Translations under genes and position numbers: made by a program
In this document: in pieces, positions 15,088-24,235 of the stretch
Layout: every line of letters begins with the position of its first letter
Numbering within the stretch: position 1 is the stretch's first letter
The notes under the pieces: generated by a model
Told to the model about the DNA's origin: nothing
The model's input: the letters and a program-made list of their open reading frames with translations, nothing else
Database searches by the model: none
Source: an uncultured Eubacteriales bacterium
GTDB taxonomy: Bacteria; Bacillota; Clostridia; Oscillospirales; Oscillospiraceae
Length of the DNA: 36,656 nucleotides
Assembly: GCA_900552725.1 (NCBI GenBank)
Contig: USAT01000006.1
Span: forward strand, 1-36,656
Reading direction: 5' to 3'

Positions 15088-15564
15088 ATGATCATGTGTG
15101 TGTTTCTGTTTGTCCTGTGGGTGCTGCTGAACGGGCGCGTCACCGTGGAGATCTGCCTGTTCGGCGTGGTGATCGCCGGTGCGGTATACGCCTTCTGCGT
15201 GTACGCCCTGGGGTATCATCCCAGCCACGAAAAGCGGCTCTTGAAGCGGCTGGGCGGCTATGTGGTGTACGTCGCGGTGCTGATCTGGGAGATCATCAAG
15301 GCCAATCTGGCGGTGATCAAGATCATCCTGGTGCCGCCCCACAAGTATCATCCCGCCATCGTGCGGATGAATATCCCCTTTGAGAAGAATATTTCCCGGG
15401 TCATCCTGAGCAATTCCATCACCCTGACGCCGGGTACCGTTACCATCGAGCAGAGCGGCGACGATTTTCTGGTGCTGTGTCTGGACAAGTCCAACGCCGA
15501 CAGCATCCCCGACTGGAGCCTGACGAAGATGCTGCGGAAAATGGAGGGCGAAGAATGGAACTGA
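15088..15564 (+). CDS. mnhE: Mrp-type Na+/H+ antiporter subunit E
   Basis: 158 aa, small membrane subunit. Two N-terminal hydrophobic segments (VFLFVLWVLLNG; CLFGVVIAGAVYAFCVYALG) and a third (GGYVVYVAVLIWEIIKANLA) precede a soluble tail with LSNSITLTPGTVTIE, the conserved MnhE motif. ATG 15088 is used; GGAG at 15074-15077 lies 10 nt upstream, and an in-frame TTG at 15067 is possible but lacks support. First gene of the operon; it overlaps mnhF by 10 bp. Confidence 0.92.
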   Translation: MIMCVFLFVLWVLLNGRVTVEICLFGVVIAGAVYAFCVYALGYHPSHEKRLLKRLGGYVVYVAVLIWEIIKANLAVIKIILVPPHKYHPAIVRMNIPFEKNISRVILSNSITLTPGTVTIEQSGDDFLVLCLDKSNADSIPDWSLTKMLRKMEGEEWN

Positions 15565-15869
15565 TCCAACAATGCTATAGCTATCTGTTCTGGGGCGTGC
15601 TGGCGGCGCTGGCCCTGTGCGTCATCGCGGTGCTGATCTATATTCTGAAGGCCCGGCTGACGGTGGACCGCATCATCGGCATCAACCTGGTGGGCACGCT
15701 GGTGGTCATCGTCATCTGCGCCCTGACCTATATCCTGGGCGAGGATTATCTGGCGGACATCGCCGTGATCTATGTGGTCATGTCCTTCATCGCCGTGATG
15801 ATGCTGTGCCGCATTTACATCAACCTGTACGACCACAGGCGAAAGGAGAAGGAACGACATGATCGGTGA
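15555..15869 (+). CDS. mnhF: Mrp-type Na+/H+ antiporter subunit F
   Basis: 104 aa with three membrane segments. KARLTVDRIIGINLVGTLVV near residue 33 is the conserved MnhF core (usually RLxxGPTxxDRIxxxN), followed by the acidic EDYLADIAVIYVVMSFI. GGAGGG (15543-15548) precedes ATG 15555 inside the mnhE gene. The basic C-terminal tail overlaps the start of mnhG by 11 bp. It is part of the membrane complex that couples cation export to proton uptake. Confidence 0.9.
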   Translation: MELIQQCYSYLFWGVLAALALCVIAVLIYILKARLTVDRIIGINLVGTLVVIVICALTYILGEDYLADIAVIYVVMSFIAVMMLCRIYINLYDHRRKEKERHDR

Positions 15870-16233
15870 ATGGATCCGTTTCGGCCTGTGCGCCGCGTTT
15901 ATGCTGGCGGGACTGTTCATCATGGTGGTGTCCATCATCGGATTGTTCCGCTTTGACTTCGCCCTGCAGCGCATCCACGCCGCCGCGCTGGGCGACACCC
16001 TGAGCCTGCTGCTGTTCACCGTCGGCATCCTGATCGCCGTGGGCTTCCACGCCGTGATGTGGAAGCTGATCCTGGTGCTGGCTTTGCAGTGGATGACCTC
16101 GCCCCTGAGCAGCCATATGCTCAGTATGTTTGAATACCGCGCCGACGAGAATCTGGGCGAGCACCTGGATCTGAGCGACGCGGAGTATCACACCGAGGAA
16201 TCGGAAGAGAAAGAGGAGGTGGCCGCCAAATGA
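15859..16233 (+). CDS. mnhG: Mrp-type Na+/H+ antiporter subunit G
   Basis: 124 aa with three membrane segments. GLFRFDFALQRIHAAALGDT near residue 30 matches the MnhG signature (GLxRxPDxxxRxHAxxxxxT), and LQWMTSPLSSHML near 75 is the second conserved motif. The C-terminus is an acidic extension (EESEEKEEV) not typical of short MnhG proteins. GAAAGGAGAAGGA precedes ATG 15859. Stop and next start overlap (ATGA). Confidence 0.92.
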   Translation: MIGEWIRFGLCAAFMLAGLFIMVVSIIGLFRFDFALQRIHAAALGDTLSLLLFTVGILIAVGFHAVMWKLILVLALQWMTSPLSSHMLSMFEYRADENLGEHLDLSDAEYHTEESEEKEEVAAK

Positions 16234-16559
16234 TGACGTTCTTCCGTCTTGTACTGCTGGTGGGGCTGATCGTGTGCGCCGCCGCCACCGCCCTGACCAA
16301 AAAGCCCATGCAGGCCGTGATCATCTACATGGCCTATTCCGTCATCATGTCGGTGATCTGGATCATGCTGGAGTCCCCCGACCTGGCCATCACCGAGGCG
16401 GCGGTGGGCGCGGGCATCACCAGCCTGCTGCTGTTTTTGACGCTGCGGCGGTTGAACCTCATCGACCAGGATGAGGAGCACCGCAAGCATGAGGAGGAGA
16501 CCATCCGCCAGCACGCCGCCCTTCACGAGGAGCGGGGAGAGGAGGAGATCCATGAGTGA
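16230..16559 (+). CDS. MbhD/DUF4040-like antiporter subunit
   Basis: 109 aa with three membrane segments. SPDLAITEAAVGAGITSLLL near residue 50 is the MbhD/DUF4040 signature, which in canonical Mrp systems is fused to the C-terminus of the large MrpA subunit. Here it is a separate gene, as in Mbh/Mbx membrane complexes. The C-terminus is a charged, Glu/His-rich tail (residues 79-109). AGAGGAGG precedes ATG 16230; ATG 16233 is an equal alternative. It overlaps mnhG by 4 bp and the next gene by 8 bp. Confidence 0.88.
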   Translation: MMTFFRLVLLVGLIVCAAATALTKKPMQAVIIYMAYSVIMSVIWIMLESPDLAITEAAVGAGITSLLLFLTLRRLNLIDQDEEHRKHEEETIRQHAALHEERGEEEIHE

Positions 16560-17439
16560 GAAAAACTTCCTCCGCCGCTGGCTGGACGGCCAGGTGGACT
16601 GGTCGGCCATGCTGGAGCAGGAAAAGGCCCCCAAGAAGGAGCCCGGCGTCCCCTATGAGCCCCACTATGACCCGGCGGCCGCCCGGGAGTCCCTGGAGCG
16701 GGGCCAGATCGCCTATACGGTGCTGGCTATCGTGGCGTGCATCGTGTTTGCCGCCTTCATGCTGCTGACGGTGGCCAATCTGCCCGCCTATGGCAGCGAC
16801 GACGCCCCCACCGTCAACGAGGTGGCGGAGCGGTATGTGGAAAAGGGCACCGAGGAGACCGGCGCGGTGAACACCGTGGCGGGCATGATCCTGGACTACC
16901 GTGCCTTCGATACCCTGGGCGAGTCCTTCGTGCTGTTTACGGCCATGTGCGCCGTCACCATGCTGATGAACGCCTCCGGCAAGCGCCGCGTCCGCAAGCT
17001 GGACTATGAGGTGCTGGACTACTATCAGGATCCCATCATCCGCACGGTGTGCAAATTCGTGATCCCCATCATTCTGGTGTTCGGCGTGTACATCCTGCTG
17101 AACGGTCATCTGTCCCCCGGCGGCGGCTTCTCCGGCGGCGCCATCATGGCCTCGGCCCTGATCATCTACGGTCTGGTGTGGGGCGGCGAGCGTGCCTCGA
17201 AGGCCATCCCCGCCAAGGTGCTGAAGATCATCGTGCTGTGCGCCCTGGGCTTCTACGCCTGCTCCAAGACCTACTCCTTCTTCACCGGCGCCAACCACCT
17301 GCACTCCATCATCTCTCCCGGTGTGCCGGGCCGCATCCTGTCCGCCGGTCTGATTTTGCCGCTGAACGTGGCGGTGGGCTTCGTGGTGTGCTGCACCATG
17401 TATAGCTTTTACATGTATTTCCAAAGGGGGGAGCTGTAA
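16552..17439 (+). CDS. mnhB: Fused MbhE-like and MnhB antiporter subunit
   Basis: 295 aa. A cytoplasmic N-terminus (residues 1-50) leads to a membrane segment (YTVLAIVACIVFAAFMLLTV), then an MbhE-like region with NTVAGMILDYRAFDTLGESF near 110, and finally an MnhB domain: VIPIILVFGVYILLNGHLSP followed by GGGFSGGAIMASALI near 185. In canonical Mrp the MbhE-like part belongs to MrpA and MnhB is separate, so this is a domain re-assortment. ATG 16552 follows GGAGGAGA; the frame open further upstream is inside the previous gene. Confidence 0.88.
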   Translation: MSEKNFLRRWLDGQVDWSAMLEQEKAPKKEPGVPYEPHYDPAAARESLERGQIAYTVLAIVACIVFAAFMLLTVANLPAYGSDDAPTVNEVAERYVEKGTEETGAVNTVAGMILDYRAFDTLGESFVLFTAMCAVTMLMNASGKRRVRKLDYEVLDYYQDPIIRTVCKFVIPIILVFGVYILLNGHLSPGGGFSGGAIMASALIIYGLVWGGERASKAIPAKVLKIIVLCALGFYACSKTYSFFTGANHLHSIISPGVPGRILSAGLILPLNVAVGFVVCCTMYSFYMYFQRGEL

Positions 17440-17834
17440 TGAACAACATGTTTACCCACCTGTCGGAAAATTACGAGGCATGCGTGGCGGTGATTTTGTT
17501 CGCCATCGGCATGTGCATGCTGCTGTTTGACAAGAACCTGCTGAAAAAGGTCATCGGCCTGGACATCATGGACAGCGGCACCTTCCTGCTGCTGGCCGAC
17601 CGGGGCTATATCACCGGGCGCACCGTCCCCATCGTCAGTGACGGCGTCACCGATATGGCCAACTACATCAACCCCATCCCCGCCGGACTGGTGCTGACGG
17701 GCATCGTGGTGTCGGTCAGCGTGTCGGCGCTGATGCTGAGCCTGACCATCCGCATCTATAAGAAGTACCACACGCTGGATATGGACGCCCTGTATGTGAT
17801 GATGTCCGACCGGCGGAAGGGAGGCCGCGTATGA
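17439..17834 (+). CDS. mnhC: Mrp-type Na+/H+ antiporter subunit C (NuoK-like)
   Basis: 131 aa with three membrane segments. LLFDKNLLKKVIGLDIMDSG near residue 28 matches the NuoK/MnhC motif (xxNLxxxxxGxxxxxxxxNL), and DPxxxALxLTxIVV of the family is seen as NPIPAGLVLTGIVVSVSVSA near 78. GGGGGGAG precedes ATG 17439, which overlaps the previous stop (TAATG). The tail KYHTLDMDALYVMMSDRR is cytoplasmic. Confidence 0.9.
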   Translation: MNNMFTHLSENYEACVAVILFAIGMCMLLFDKNLLKKVIGLDIMDSGTFLLLADRGYITGRTVPIVSDGVTDMANYINPIPAGLVLTGIVVSVSVSALMLSLTIRIYKKYHTLDMDALYVMMSDRRKGGRV

Positions 17835-19327
17835 GCATCATACAAAACTTCCCCTTCTTTACCATCATCCTGTGCCTGCTGTGCGCCGTCACCACCTTTG
17901 TGGCGGGCGACAGGTGGGGCCGCAGGCTGACCATCGGATTGCTGTGCGTGTCCATCGTGCTGCAGAGCTGCGTGCTGTGGTTCTGCGCCAGCAACAACAC
18001 CAGCTATTCCTACATGATGGGTCACTTCCCCGCACCCTGGGGCAACGAGATCGCCGCGGGCGTGATCGAGCCGCTGATGGCGCTGCTGTTCTCGGTGGTG
18101 ATGCTGCTGAGCGTGCTGGGCGGTATGGATCACATTCTCAAGGACATCGCCGACAAGCGCCGCCATCTCTATTGGAGCATGGTGGATCTGACGCTGGTGT
18201 CCCTGCTGGCCCTGTCCTACACCAACGATATCTTCACCGGCTATGTGTTCATCGAGATCTGCACCATCGCCTCCTGCGCGCTGCTGTCGGCCCGGGATAA
18301 CGGCCGCTCCCTCATCGCATCGGCCCGGTATATGGTGTTCGCGCTGGTGGGCTCCGGTCTGTTCCTGATCGGCGTGATCTACACCTACTCCATCACCGGT
18401 CATCTGCTGTTCCCCCAGCTCCACGAGACCATCGCCGCGCTGTGGGCTGACGGCACCTACCGCTTCTCCATGACGGTGGCCATCGGGTTGATGACGGCGG
18501 GTCTTGCCATCAAGTCCGGTCTGTTCCCCTTCCACTTTTGGATGCCGGATACCTATGGACGGGCCACCCCCGCCTCCTCCGGTATCCTGTCCGGCGTGGT
18601 GTCCAAGGCGTATATCCTGCTGCTGATCAAGATCATCTACCGGGCCGTGGGCATTGAGGTCTTTGCCGCCAGCGGCATTCAGTCGGTGCTGCTGCTCTTC
18701 GGCATCGCCGGTATGATCGTGGGCTCCGTGTCCGCCATCCGCGCCAAGCGGCTGACCACCATGGTGGCCTATTCCTCCGCCGCCCAGATCGGCTACATCT
18801 ACATGGGGCTGGGCATGGGGACGCAGGCGGCGCTGCTGGCGGCGTTCCTGCACATCTTCTCCCACGCGCTGACCAAGCCTATGCTGTTTCTGTCGGTGTC
18901 CGGCCTGCGGGATGTTTCCGGCGGCCATAAGGACTTCCAGAGTCTGCAGGGCGCGGGCCACCGCAACGTGACGGCGGGCGTGCTGTTTACCGCGGGCGCT
19001 CTCAGCATGGTGGGCGTGCCGCTGTTCATCGGCTTTATCCCCAAGCTGCAGTTCGCCCAGGCGGCCTTCTCCCTGACGTGGCAGAAGTGGCCCGTGCTGC
19101 TGGCGCTGGCCATCTCCACGCTGCTGAACGTGCTGTACTTCCTGTACACGGCCATGGTGCTGTGGCTGCCCCAGAGGGACGGCTGCGCCTATACCGTGCA
19201 GAAGCAGGCGTGGTACAAGGCCATCCCCGCCGTGGTGCTGCTGGCCATCGGCCTTGTCATCGGTATCCATTCCGCGCCGCTGACGGCGCTGCTGCAGCAG
19301 GGCTTCGCCCTGTTCTGCCAGTATTAA
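17831..19327 (+). CDS. NuoM/MnhD-like antiporter subunit 1
   Basis: 498 aa, about 14 membrane segments, of the proton-conducting NuoL/M/N family. Key residues: Glu in TGYVFIEICTIASCALLSAR near residue 140 (TM5), Lys in GLAIKSGLFPFHFWMPDTYG near 225 (TM7), then ATPASSGILSGVVSKAYILL with the TM8 Lys, and YSSAAQIGYIYMGLG near 315. These charged residues form the ion path in known members. GAAGGGAGG precedes ATG 17831, which overlaps the mnhC stop. First of four such subunits in a row. Confidence 0.92.
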   Translation: MSIIQNFPFFTIILCLLCAVTTFVAGDRWGRRLTIGLLCVSIVLQSCVLWFCASNNTSYSYMMGHFPAPWGNEIAAGVIEPLMALLFSVVMLLSVLGGMDHILKDIADKRRHLYWSMVDLTLVSLLALSYTNDIFTGYVFIEICTIASCALLSARDNGRSLIASARYMVFALVGSGLFLIGVIYTYSITGHLLFPQLHETIAALWADGTYRFSMTVAIGLMTAGLAIKSGLFPFHFWMPDTYGRATPASSGILSGVVSKAYILLLIKIIYRAVGIEVFAASGIQSVLLLFGIAGMIVGSVSAIRAKRLTTMVAYSSAAQIGYIYMGLGMGTQAALLAAFLHIFSHALTKPMLFLSVSGLRDVSGGHKDFQSLQGAGHRNVTAGVLFTAGALSMVGVPLFIGFIPKLQFAQAAFSLTWQKWPVLLALAISTLLNVLYFLYTAMVLWLPQRDGCAYTVQKQAWYKAIPAVVLLAIGLVIGIHSAPLTALLQQGFALFCQY

Positions 19328-19340
19328 GGAAAGGAGTGGA

Positions 19341-20798
19341 ATGTATCATATGCTGTATCTGATCCTTCTGCTGCCCTTCCTGCTGGGGATCGTCTGCGCC
19401 TTCTGCAAGGAGGAGAACGCACGGCGGCTGACCCCGGTGCTGGCGGCGGCCCAGGCCGTGCTGCCGGCGCTGGTGATCTACGCCGCCGTGTCCGGCCGCG
19501 ACTGGGCCACCCAGGTGGTGTATCTCAGCGAGTCGCTGACCTTCTCGCTGAAGATGGACGGCGTGGCGGCGGTGTTCGCCGTGGTGACGGCGGTGTGCTG
19601 GCTGCTGACCATCCCCTACGCCGCCGTGTACATGCCCCACAGCGGCGGCGAGCCCCGGTTCTATGTGTTCCTGTTCACCACCGAGGCGGTGCTGCTGGGT
19701 ACCGCGCTGGCGGCGGACATGGTGACGCTGTACCTGTTCTATGAGCTGACGACCCTGTGCAGCGCGCCGCTGGTGCTGCACGAGCTGAAGAAAAAGGCCA
19801 TCATCGGTGCGTACAAGTACCTGTTCTACTCGGTGGGCGGCGCGTTCGTGGCGCTGTTCGGCGTGGTGGTGCTGTACTTCCACTGTGAGAGCCTGTCCTT
19901 TACGGCGGGCGGCACCATGACCGAGGCCACGCCGTTGACGCTCTCGGCGGTGTTCTGCATGATCCTGGGCTTCGGCGCCAAGGCGGGATTGTTCCCCCTG
20001 CACAACTGGCTGCCCAGCGCCCACCCGGCGGCTCCTGCTCCGGCTTCGGCGCTCCTCAGCGGCCTGATCGCCAAGGCGGGCGTCATCGCCGTGCTGCGCA
20101 CCATCTTCTTCACCGCCGGGGCCGGTCTCCTGCGGGGGACCTGGGTGCAGACGGTGTGCCTGATTCTGGTGCTGATCTCCATTTTCATGGGCTCCTTCAT
20201 GGGATGCCTGGAAAAGGAGCTGAAAAAGCGGCTGGCCTATTCCAGTATCTCCCAGATCTCCTATGTGCTGCTGGGCCTGTTCATCCTGTCCCCCGACGGG
20301 TTTACCGGCTCCATGCTGCAGCTCTTCTTCCACGCGGCGGCCAAGATCGCCATCTTCCAGTGCGCCGGTTCCATCATCCTGCTGGCCCACAAGACCCGCG
20401 TGGACGAACTGCGGGGCCTTGGCCGCCGGATGCCGGTGACCTTCATCTGCTTCGCGCTGGTATCCCTGTCGCTGGTGGGTATCCCCCCCTTCGGCGGCTT
20501 CCACAGCAAGTGGTATCTGGCCACGGCGGCGCTGGACGCGCTGCCCGGCGCGCTGGGCTATCTGGTGCCGGTGACGCTGATTTTGTCGGCGCTGTTCACC
20601 GCCGGATACCTGTTCCCGCCGGTGATCTCCGCCTTCTTCCCCGGCCATGATACCGAGGGACTGGACCTGTCCCCCATCCGCGAGCCTGCGGGCATCGTGG
20701 TGCCGCTGGTGATCTTCGCGGCCATCTGCGGACTGATGGGTCTGTTCCCCAACGGCGTACTCTCGGTGATGCAGTCCATCGCCGGGGCCATCGCGTAA
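19341..20798 (+). CDS. NuoM/MnhD-like antiporter subunit 2
   Basis: 485 aa, about 14 membrane segments, NuoL/M/N family. TM5 Glu in VTLYLFYELTTLCSAPLVLH near residue 130, TM7 Lys in GFGAKAGLFPLHNWLPSAHP near 213, TM8 region PAPASALLSGLIAKAGVIAV, and YSSISQISYVLLGLF near 300. GLGRRMPVTFICFALVSLSL and GIPPFGGFHSKW near 370 are further family landmarks. GGAAAGGAG precedes ATG 19341, 13 bp after the previous gene. Confidence 0.92.
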   Translation: MYHMLYLILLLPFLLGIVCAFCKEENARRLTPVLAAAQAVLPALVIYAAVSGRDWATQVVYLSESLTFSLKMDGVAAVFAVVTAVCWLLTIPYAAVYMPHSGGEPRFYVFLFTTEAVLLGTALAADMVTLYLFYELTTLCSAPLVLHELKKKAIIGAYKYLFYSVGGAFVALFGVVVLYFHCESLSFTAGGTMTEATPLTLSAVFCMILGFGAKAGLFPLHNWLPSAHPAAPAPASALLSGLIAKAGVIAVLRTIFFTAGAGLLRGTWVQTVCLILVLISIFMGSFMGCLEKELKKRLAYSSISQISYVLLGLFILSPDGFTGSMLQLFFHAAAKIAIFQCAGSIILLAHKTRVDELRGLGRRMPVTFICFALVSLSLVGIPPFGGFHSKWYLATAALDALPGALGYLVPVTLILSALFTAGYLFPPVISAFFPGHDTEGLDLSPIREPAGIVVPLVIFAAICGLMGLFPNGVLSVMQSIAGAIA

Positions 20799-20811
20799 GG
20801 GAGGTGCTGAC

Positions 20812-22272
20812 ATGAACGGAATTTTGCTTTGTCTGCCGGTGTTCCTGCCCATCGCGGCGGGTCTGGCGGCCTACTTCATCCCCTTCCGCACCGACCGCGG
20901 GCGCTGCGCCCTGTACGGTGTCATCATCGGCGCCACCACCATTCTGGCGTGGCTGGCTATTCTGCAATGTGACGGCTCCAGCTTCACCTTCCTGCGGTTC
21001 ACCGATTCCCTGCACTTCACCCTGCGCATGGACGGCGCGGCCAAGCTGTTCGCGGGACTGTCCGCCTCGCTGTGGCCCTTTACCATGGTATACGCCTGGG
21101 ACTACATGAAGCATGAGGGCCACAAGCCCATGTTCTGGGCCTTTTTCACGGCATCCTTCGGCGTGACGCTGGGCATCGCCTTCGCCGCCAACATGATGAC
21201 CATGTACCTGTTCTATGAGCTGCTGACCCTGGCCACCATCCCGCTGGTGATGCACGCTATGACCAAGCAGGCCATCCACGCGGGCGTGAAATACGCCGCC
21301 TACTCCATTGCGGGCGCGGCGCTGGCCTTTATCGGCATGGTGTTCCTGATCGTCAACGACGCCCAGGAGTTCGTCCCCGGCGGCCATCTGGCGGGCTATA
21401 CCGGCAATATGGATCTGCTGCTGAGCGTGTTCGTGCTGGCCTTCGTGGGCTGCGGCGTCAAGGCCGCCATCTGGCCCATGCACAGCTGGCTCATCAGCGC
21501 CGCCGTGGCCCCCACGCCGGTAACGGCGCTGCTGCACGCGGTGGCGGTGGTCAAGGCGGGTGCCTTCGCCTGCATCCGTCTGGTGTACTTCGCCTTCGGC
21601 ACCGAGATCCTCTCCGGCACCTGGGGACAGTACACCGTCATGACGCTGGCCATGATCACGCTGGTGTTCGGCTCCGCCATGGCGCTGAAGCAGCGGCATT
21701 TCAAGCGGCGGCTGGCCTACTCCACCGTGTCCAACCTCAGCTACATCCTGTTTGCCGCCGCCGTCATGACCCCGGCGGGCGAACTGGCCGCGTTCCTGCA
21801 CCTAATCGTCCACTCGGTGGTGAAGATCATGGCCTTCTTCTGCGCGGGCAGCGTGCTGCATTACGCCCACCGGGAGTATGTCAGCGAGCTGGAGGGTCTG
21901 GGCAAGCGGATGCCCCTGACCTTTGCCTGCTTCACCGCAGCGGCCTGCGCCCTGACGGGCATCCCGCCCTTCAACGGCTTCGTCAGCAAGTGGTACATCG
22001 GCCTTGCCGCCGTGGGCGAGGGCAGCGTGGCCTCGTATCTGGGCTTTGTCGCCATCCTCATCTCCGCGCTGCTGACGGCTATCTACATGTTCCAGGTGGT
22101 GGTCAAGGCCTGGTTCCCCGCTGAAGGAACGGAGCTTCCCACACCCGAAAGCGCCCATGAGGCGGGCCCCTTCATGATCGTGCCTATGCTGATCCTGGCG
22201 GCGCTGTGCCTGCTGATGGGCCTGTTCCCCGAGGTCCTGCTTGATGTGATCGGAAAGGCGGTGATGCTGTGA
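20812..22272 (+). CDS. NuoM/MnhD-like antiporter subunit 3
   Basis: 486 aa, about 14 membrane segments. TM5 Glu in MTMYLFYELLTLATIPLVMH near residue 130; TM7 Lys in FVGCGVKAAIWPMHSWLISA near 210, where the usual KAG reads KAA and the WLPxAH motif reads WLISAAVAP, so it differs from its neighbours at the ion path. TM8 has LLHAVAVVKAGAFA, the variant seen in NuoL-like subunits, and GIPPFNGFVSKWYIG lies near 385. GGGAGG precedes ATG 20812. It overlaps the next gene by 4 bp. Confidence 0.92.
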   Translation: MNGILLCLPVFLPIAAGLAAYFIPFRTDRGRCALYGVIIGATTILAWLAILQCDGSSFTFLRFTDSLHFTLRMDGAAKLFAGLSASLWPFTMVYAWDYMKHEGHKPMFWAFFTASFGVTLGIAFAANMMTMYLFYELLTLATIPLVMHAMTKQAIHAGVKYAAYSIAGAALAFIGMVFLIVNDAQEFVPGGHLAGYTGNMDLLLSVFVLAFVGCGVKAAIWPMHSWLISAAVAPTPVTALLHAVAVVKAGAFACIRLVYFAFGTEILSGTWGQYTVMTLAMITLVFGSAMALKQRHFKRRLAYSTVSNLSYILFAAAVMTPAGELAAFLHLIVHSVVKIMAFFCAGSVLHYAHREYVSELEGLGKRMPLTFACFTAAACALTGIPPFNGFVSKWYIGLAAVGEGSVASYLGFVAILISALLTAIYMFQVVVKAWFPAEGTELPTPESAHEAGPFMIVPMLILAALCLLMGLFPEVLLDVIGKAVML

Positions 22273-24233
22273 TGACAACGATCATGCTGCTGGCCGTTGT
22301 GCTGCTGCCGGTGCTGTCGGCGCTGGTCATCGCTCTGCTGCCGGATCGCCATGACGACGGAAAGCGGTTGGGCGCGCTGTCCATCGTGTTCACGCTGCTG
22401 ACGCTGCTGGCCATGGTGTATGTGGCCGCCGCTGCCGACGGCTCCACCGTCACCGTGCCGGTGATGCGCCTGAGCTTTTGGGCCGGCGGGTTCCAGAAGC
22501 TGTACGGCATCGTGGTGTGCTTCATGTGGTTCGTCTCGGCCCTGCTGAGCCCCCAGTATTTCCACGGCCACCACCATTTGAAGCGGTACTATTTCTTCTT
22601 CCTGATCTGCCTGGGCTTCACGGCGGGCGTGTTCCTGTCCGCCGACCTGTACACCACCTTCCTGTTCTTCGAGCTGATGTCCCTCAGCTCCTATGTGTGG
22701 GTGGTGCAGGAGGAGACTCCCGACGCCATGGACGCCGGTAAGACCTACCTGACCATCGCGGTGCTGGGCGGTCTGGTGACGCTGATGGGCCTGTTCCTGC
22801 TGTATAACGCCACCGGCACGCTGGTGATCGCGGAACTGCACGACGCCGTGGCCGCCATGGAGCGCGGCCGGTTGTGGGCCGCCGCGCTGTGCATCCTGTT
22901 CGGCTTTGCCGCCAAGGCGGGCCTGTTCTCGGTGCATATCTGGCTGCCCAAGGCACACCCGGTGGCCCCTGCCCCTGCCTCCGCCCTGCTGAGCGGCGTG
23001 CTGACCAAGGCCGGTATCTTCGGCGTACTGCTGCTGACCGGCCAGGTGCTGACGGGCGACCACGACTGGGGTATGCTGCTGCTTGTGCTGGGCGCTATCA
23101 CCATGGTGCTGGGCGCGGTGCTGGCGGTGTTCTCCACCAACCTGAAGTACATCCTGGCCTGCTCCTCCCTGTCCCAGATCGGCTTTATCACCGTGGGCGC
23201 GTCCATGCTGTGCCTGCTGGGTGAGCATAACGCGCTGGCCGCCAACGGCACGGTGCTGTACATGATGAACCACTCGCTGGTGAAGCTGGCGCTGTTCCTC
23301 TTCGCCGGTGTGGTGTACTACAACACCCACGCCCTGGATCTCAACGACATCAAGGGCTTTGGCCGTAAAAAGCCGCTGCTGCATGTGCTGTTCCTGTGCG
23401 GTGCCTGCTCACTGGCGGGTATTCCGGGCTTCCTGGGCTATCTCAGCAAGACGCTGGTGCATGAGGCGCTGGTGGAATACGCCCACATGAGCGGCATGAC
23501 ACTCATCACCGTGGTGGAGTGGCTGTTCCTGTTCTCCGGCGGTCTGACGGCGGCGTATCTCACCAAGATCTATGTGGCCATCTTCTGGCAGAAGGGCAAG
23601 GAATCCGGCAGGCAGTGGGGTAAGCCGTTGTCGGTCATCGCCCTGTGTCTTGCCGCCGTGGCACTGCCGGTGCTGGGCCTGACGCCCCACGCCATTGCCG
23701 AGAAAATCAGCGGCGCCACGCTGGACTTCACCGGCGGACACGCCTTCGACCACGCCATCCACTACTTCGCGTGGACGAATCTCAAGGGCGTGGTGATCTC
23801 GCTGGCCATCGGCATGATCGTGTACTTCCTGTTCATCCGCAAGGTACTGATGACCAGGGAGGGCTTCTATCTCAGCCGCTGGCCCAAGTGGTTGAGCCTG
23901 GAGGACAGCGTCTACAAGCCCTTCTTCCGGGCACTGTTCGCGGTGGTGGGCGTGGTGTGCCGCATCGCCTGTGACGCCTTCGACGTGGTGGTGCTGGCGG
24001 TGCAGCGGGTGCTGCTGCGGTACAGTAAGGAGAAGGAGACCCAGTCCTACTCCCCGCTGGTGCAGGCCATCGCCCGCCAGAGCGGCGATCAGGCCGCCCA
24101 GGAGGCCGCCGACCGGCTGGAGACCAAGCAGGATCTGATGGACCGCATGACCCACAGCCTGTCCTTCGGTCTGCTGATGACGTGCCTGGGATTGTGCGTG
24201 GTGCTGACGGTGGTCATCTGCCATGTATTTTAA
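22269..24233 (+). CDS. NuoL/MnhA-like large antiporter subunit
   Basis: 654 aa, the longest of the four. The first 480 residues have the NuoL/M/N pattern: TM5 Glu in TTFLFFELMSLSSYVWVVQE near 130, TM7 Lys in GFAAKAGLFSVHIWLPKAHP near 218, then PAPASALLSGVLTKAGIFGV, and SSLSQIGFITVGAS near 300. The rest carries a membrane segment (LKGVVISLAIGMIVYFLFIR near 510), an amphipathic soluble stretch and a last membrane helix near 630-654. The extension recalls NuoL/Mbh large subunits with a lateral helix, but I do not see the MbhD/MbhE domains of MrpA; those are encoded at 16230 and 16552. Last gene of the operon; the structured repeat begins 2 bp after its stop. Confidence 0.9.
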   Translation: MMTTIMLLAVVLLPVLSALVIALLPDRHDDGKRLGALSIVFTLLTLLAMVYVAAAADGSTVTVPVMRLSFWAGGFQKLYGIVVCFMWFVSALLSPQYFHGHHHLKRYYFFFLICLGFTAGVFLSADLYTTFLFFELMSLSSYVWVVQEETPDAMDAGKTYLTIAVLGGLVTLMGLFLLYNATGTLVIAELHDAVAAMERGRLWAAALCILFGFAAKAGLFSVHIWLPKAHPVAPAPASALLSGVLTKAGIFGVLLLTGQVLTGDHDWGMLLLVLGAITMVLGAVLAVFSTNLKYILACSSLSQIGFITVGASMLCLLGEHNALAANGTVLYMMNHSLVKLALFLFAGVVYYNTHALDLNDIKGFGRKKPLLHVLFLCGACSLAGIPGFLGYLSKTLVHEALVEYAHMSGMTLITVVEWLFLFSGGLTAAYLTKIYVAIFWQKGKESGRQWGKPLSVIALCLAAVALPVLGLTPHAIAEKISGATLDFTGGHAFDHAIHYFAWTNLKGVVISLAIGMIVYFLFIRKVLMTREGFYLSRWPKWLSLEDSVYKPFFRALFAVVGVVCRIACDAFDVVVLAVQRVLLRYSKEKETQSYSPLVQAIARQSGDQAAQEAADRLETKQDLMDRMTHSLSFGLLMTCLGLCVVLTVVICHVF

Positions 24234-24235
24234 GC

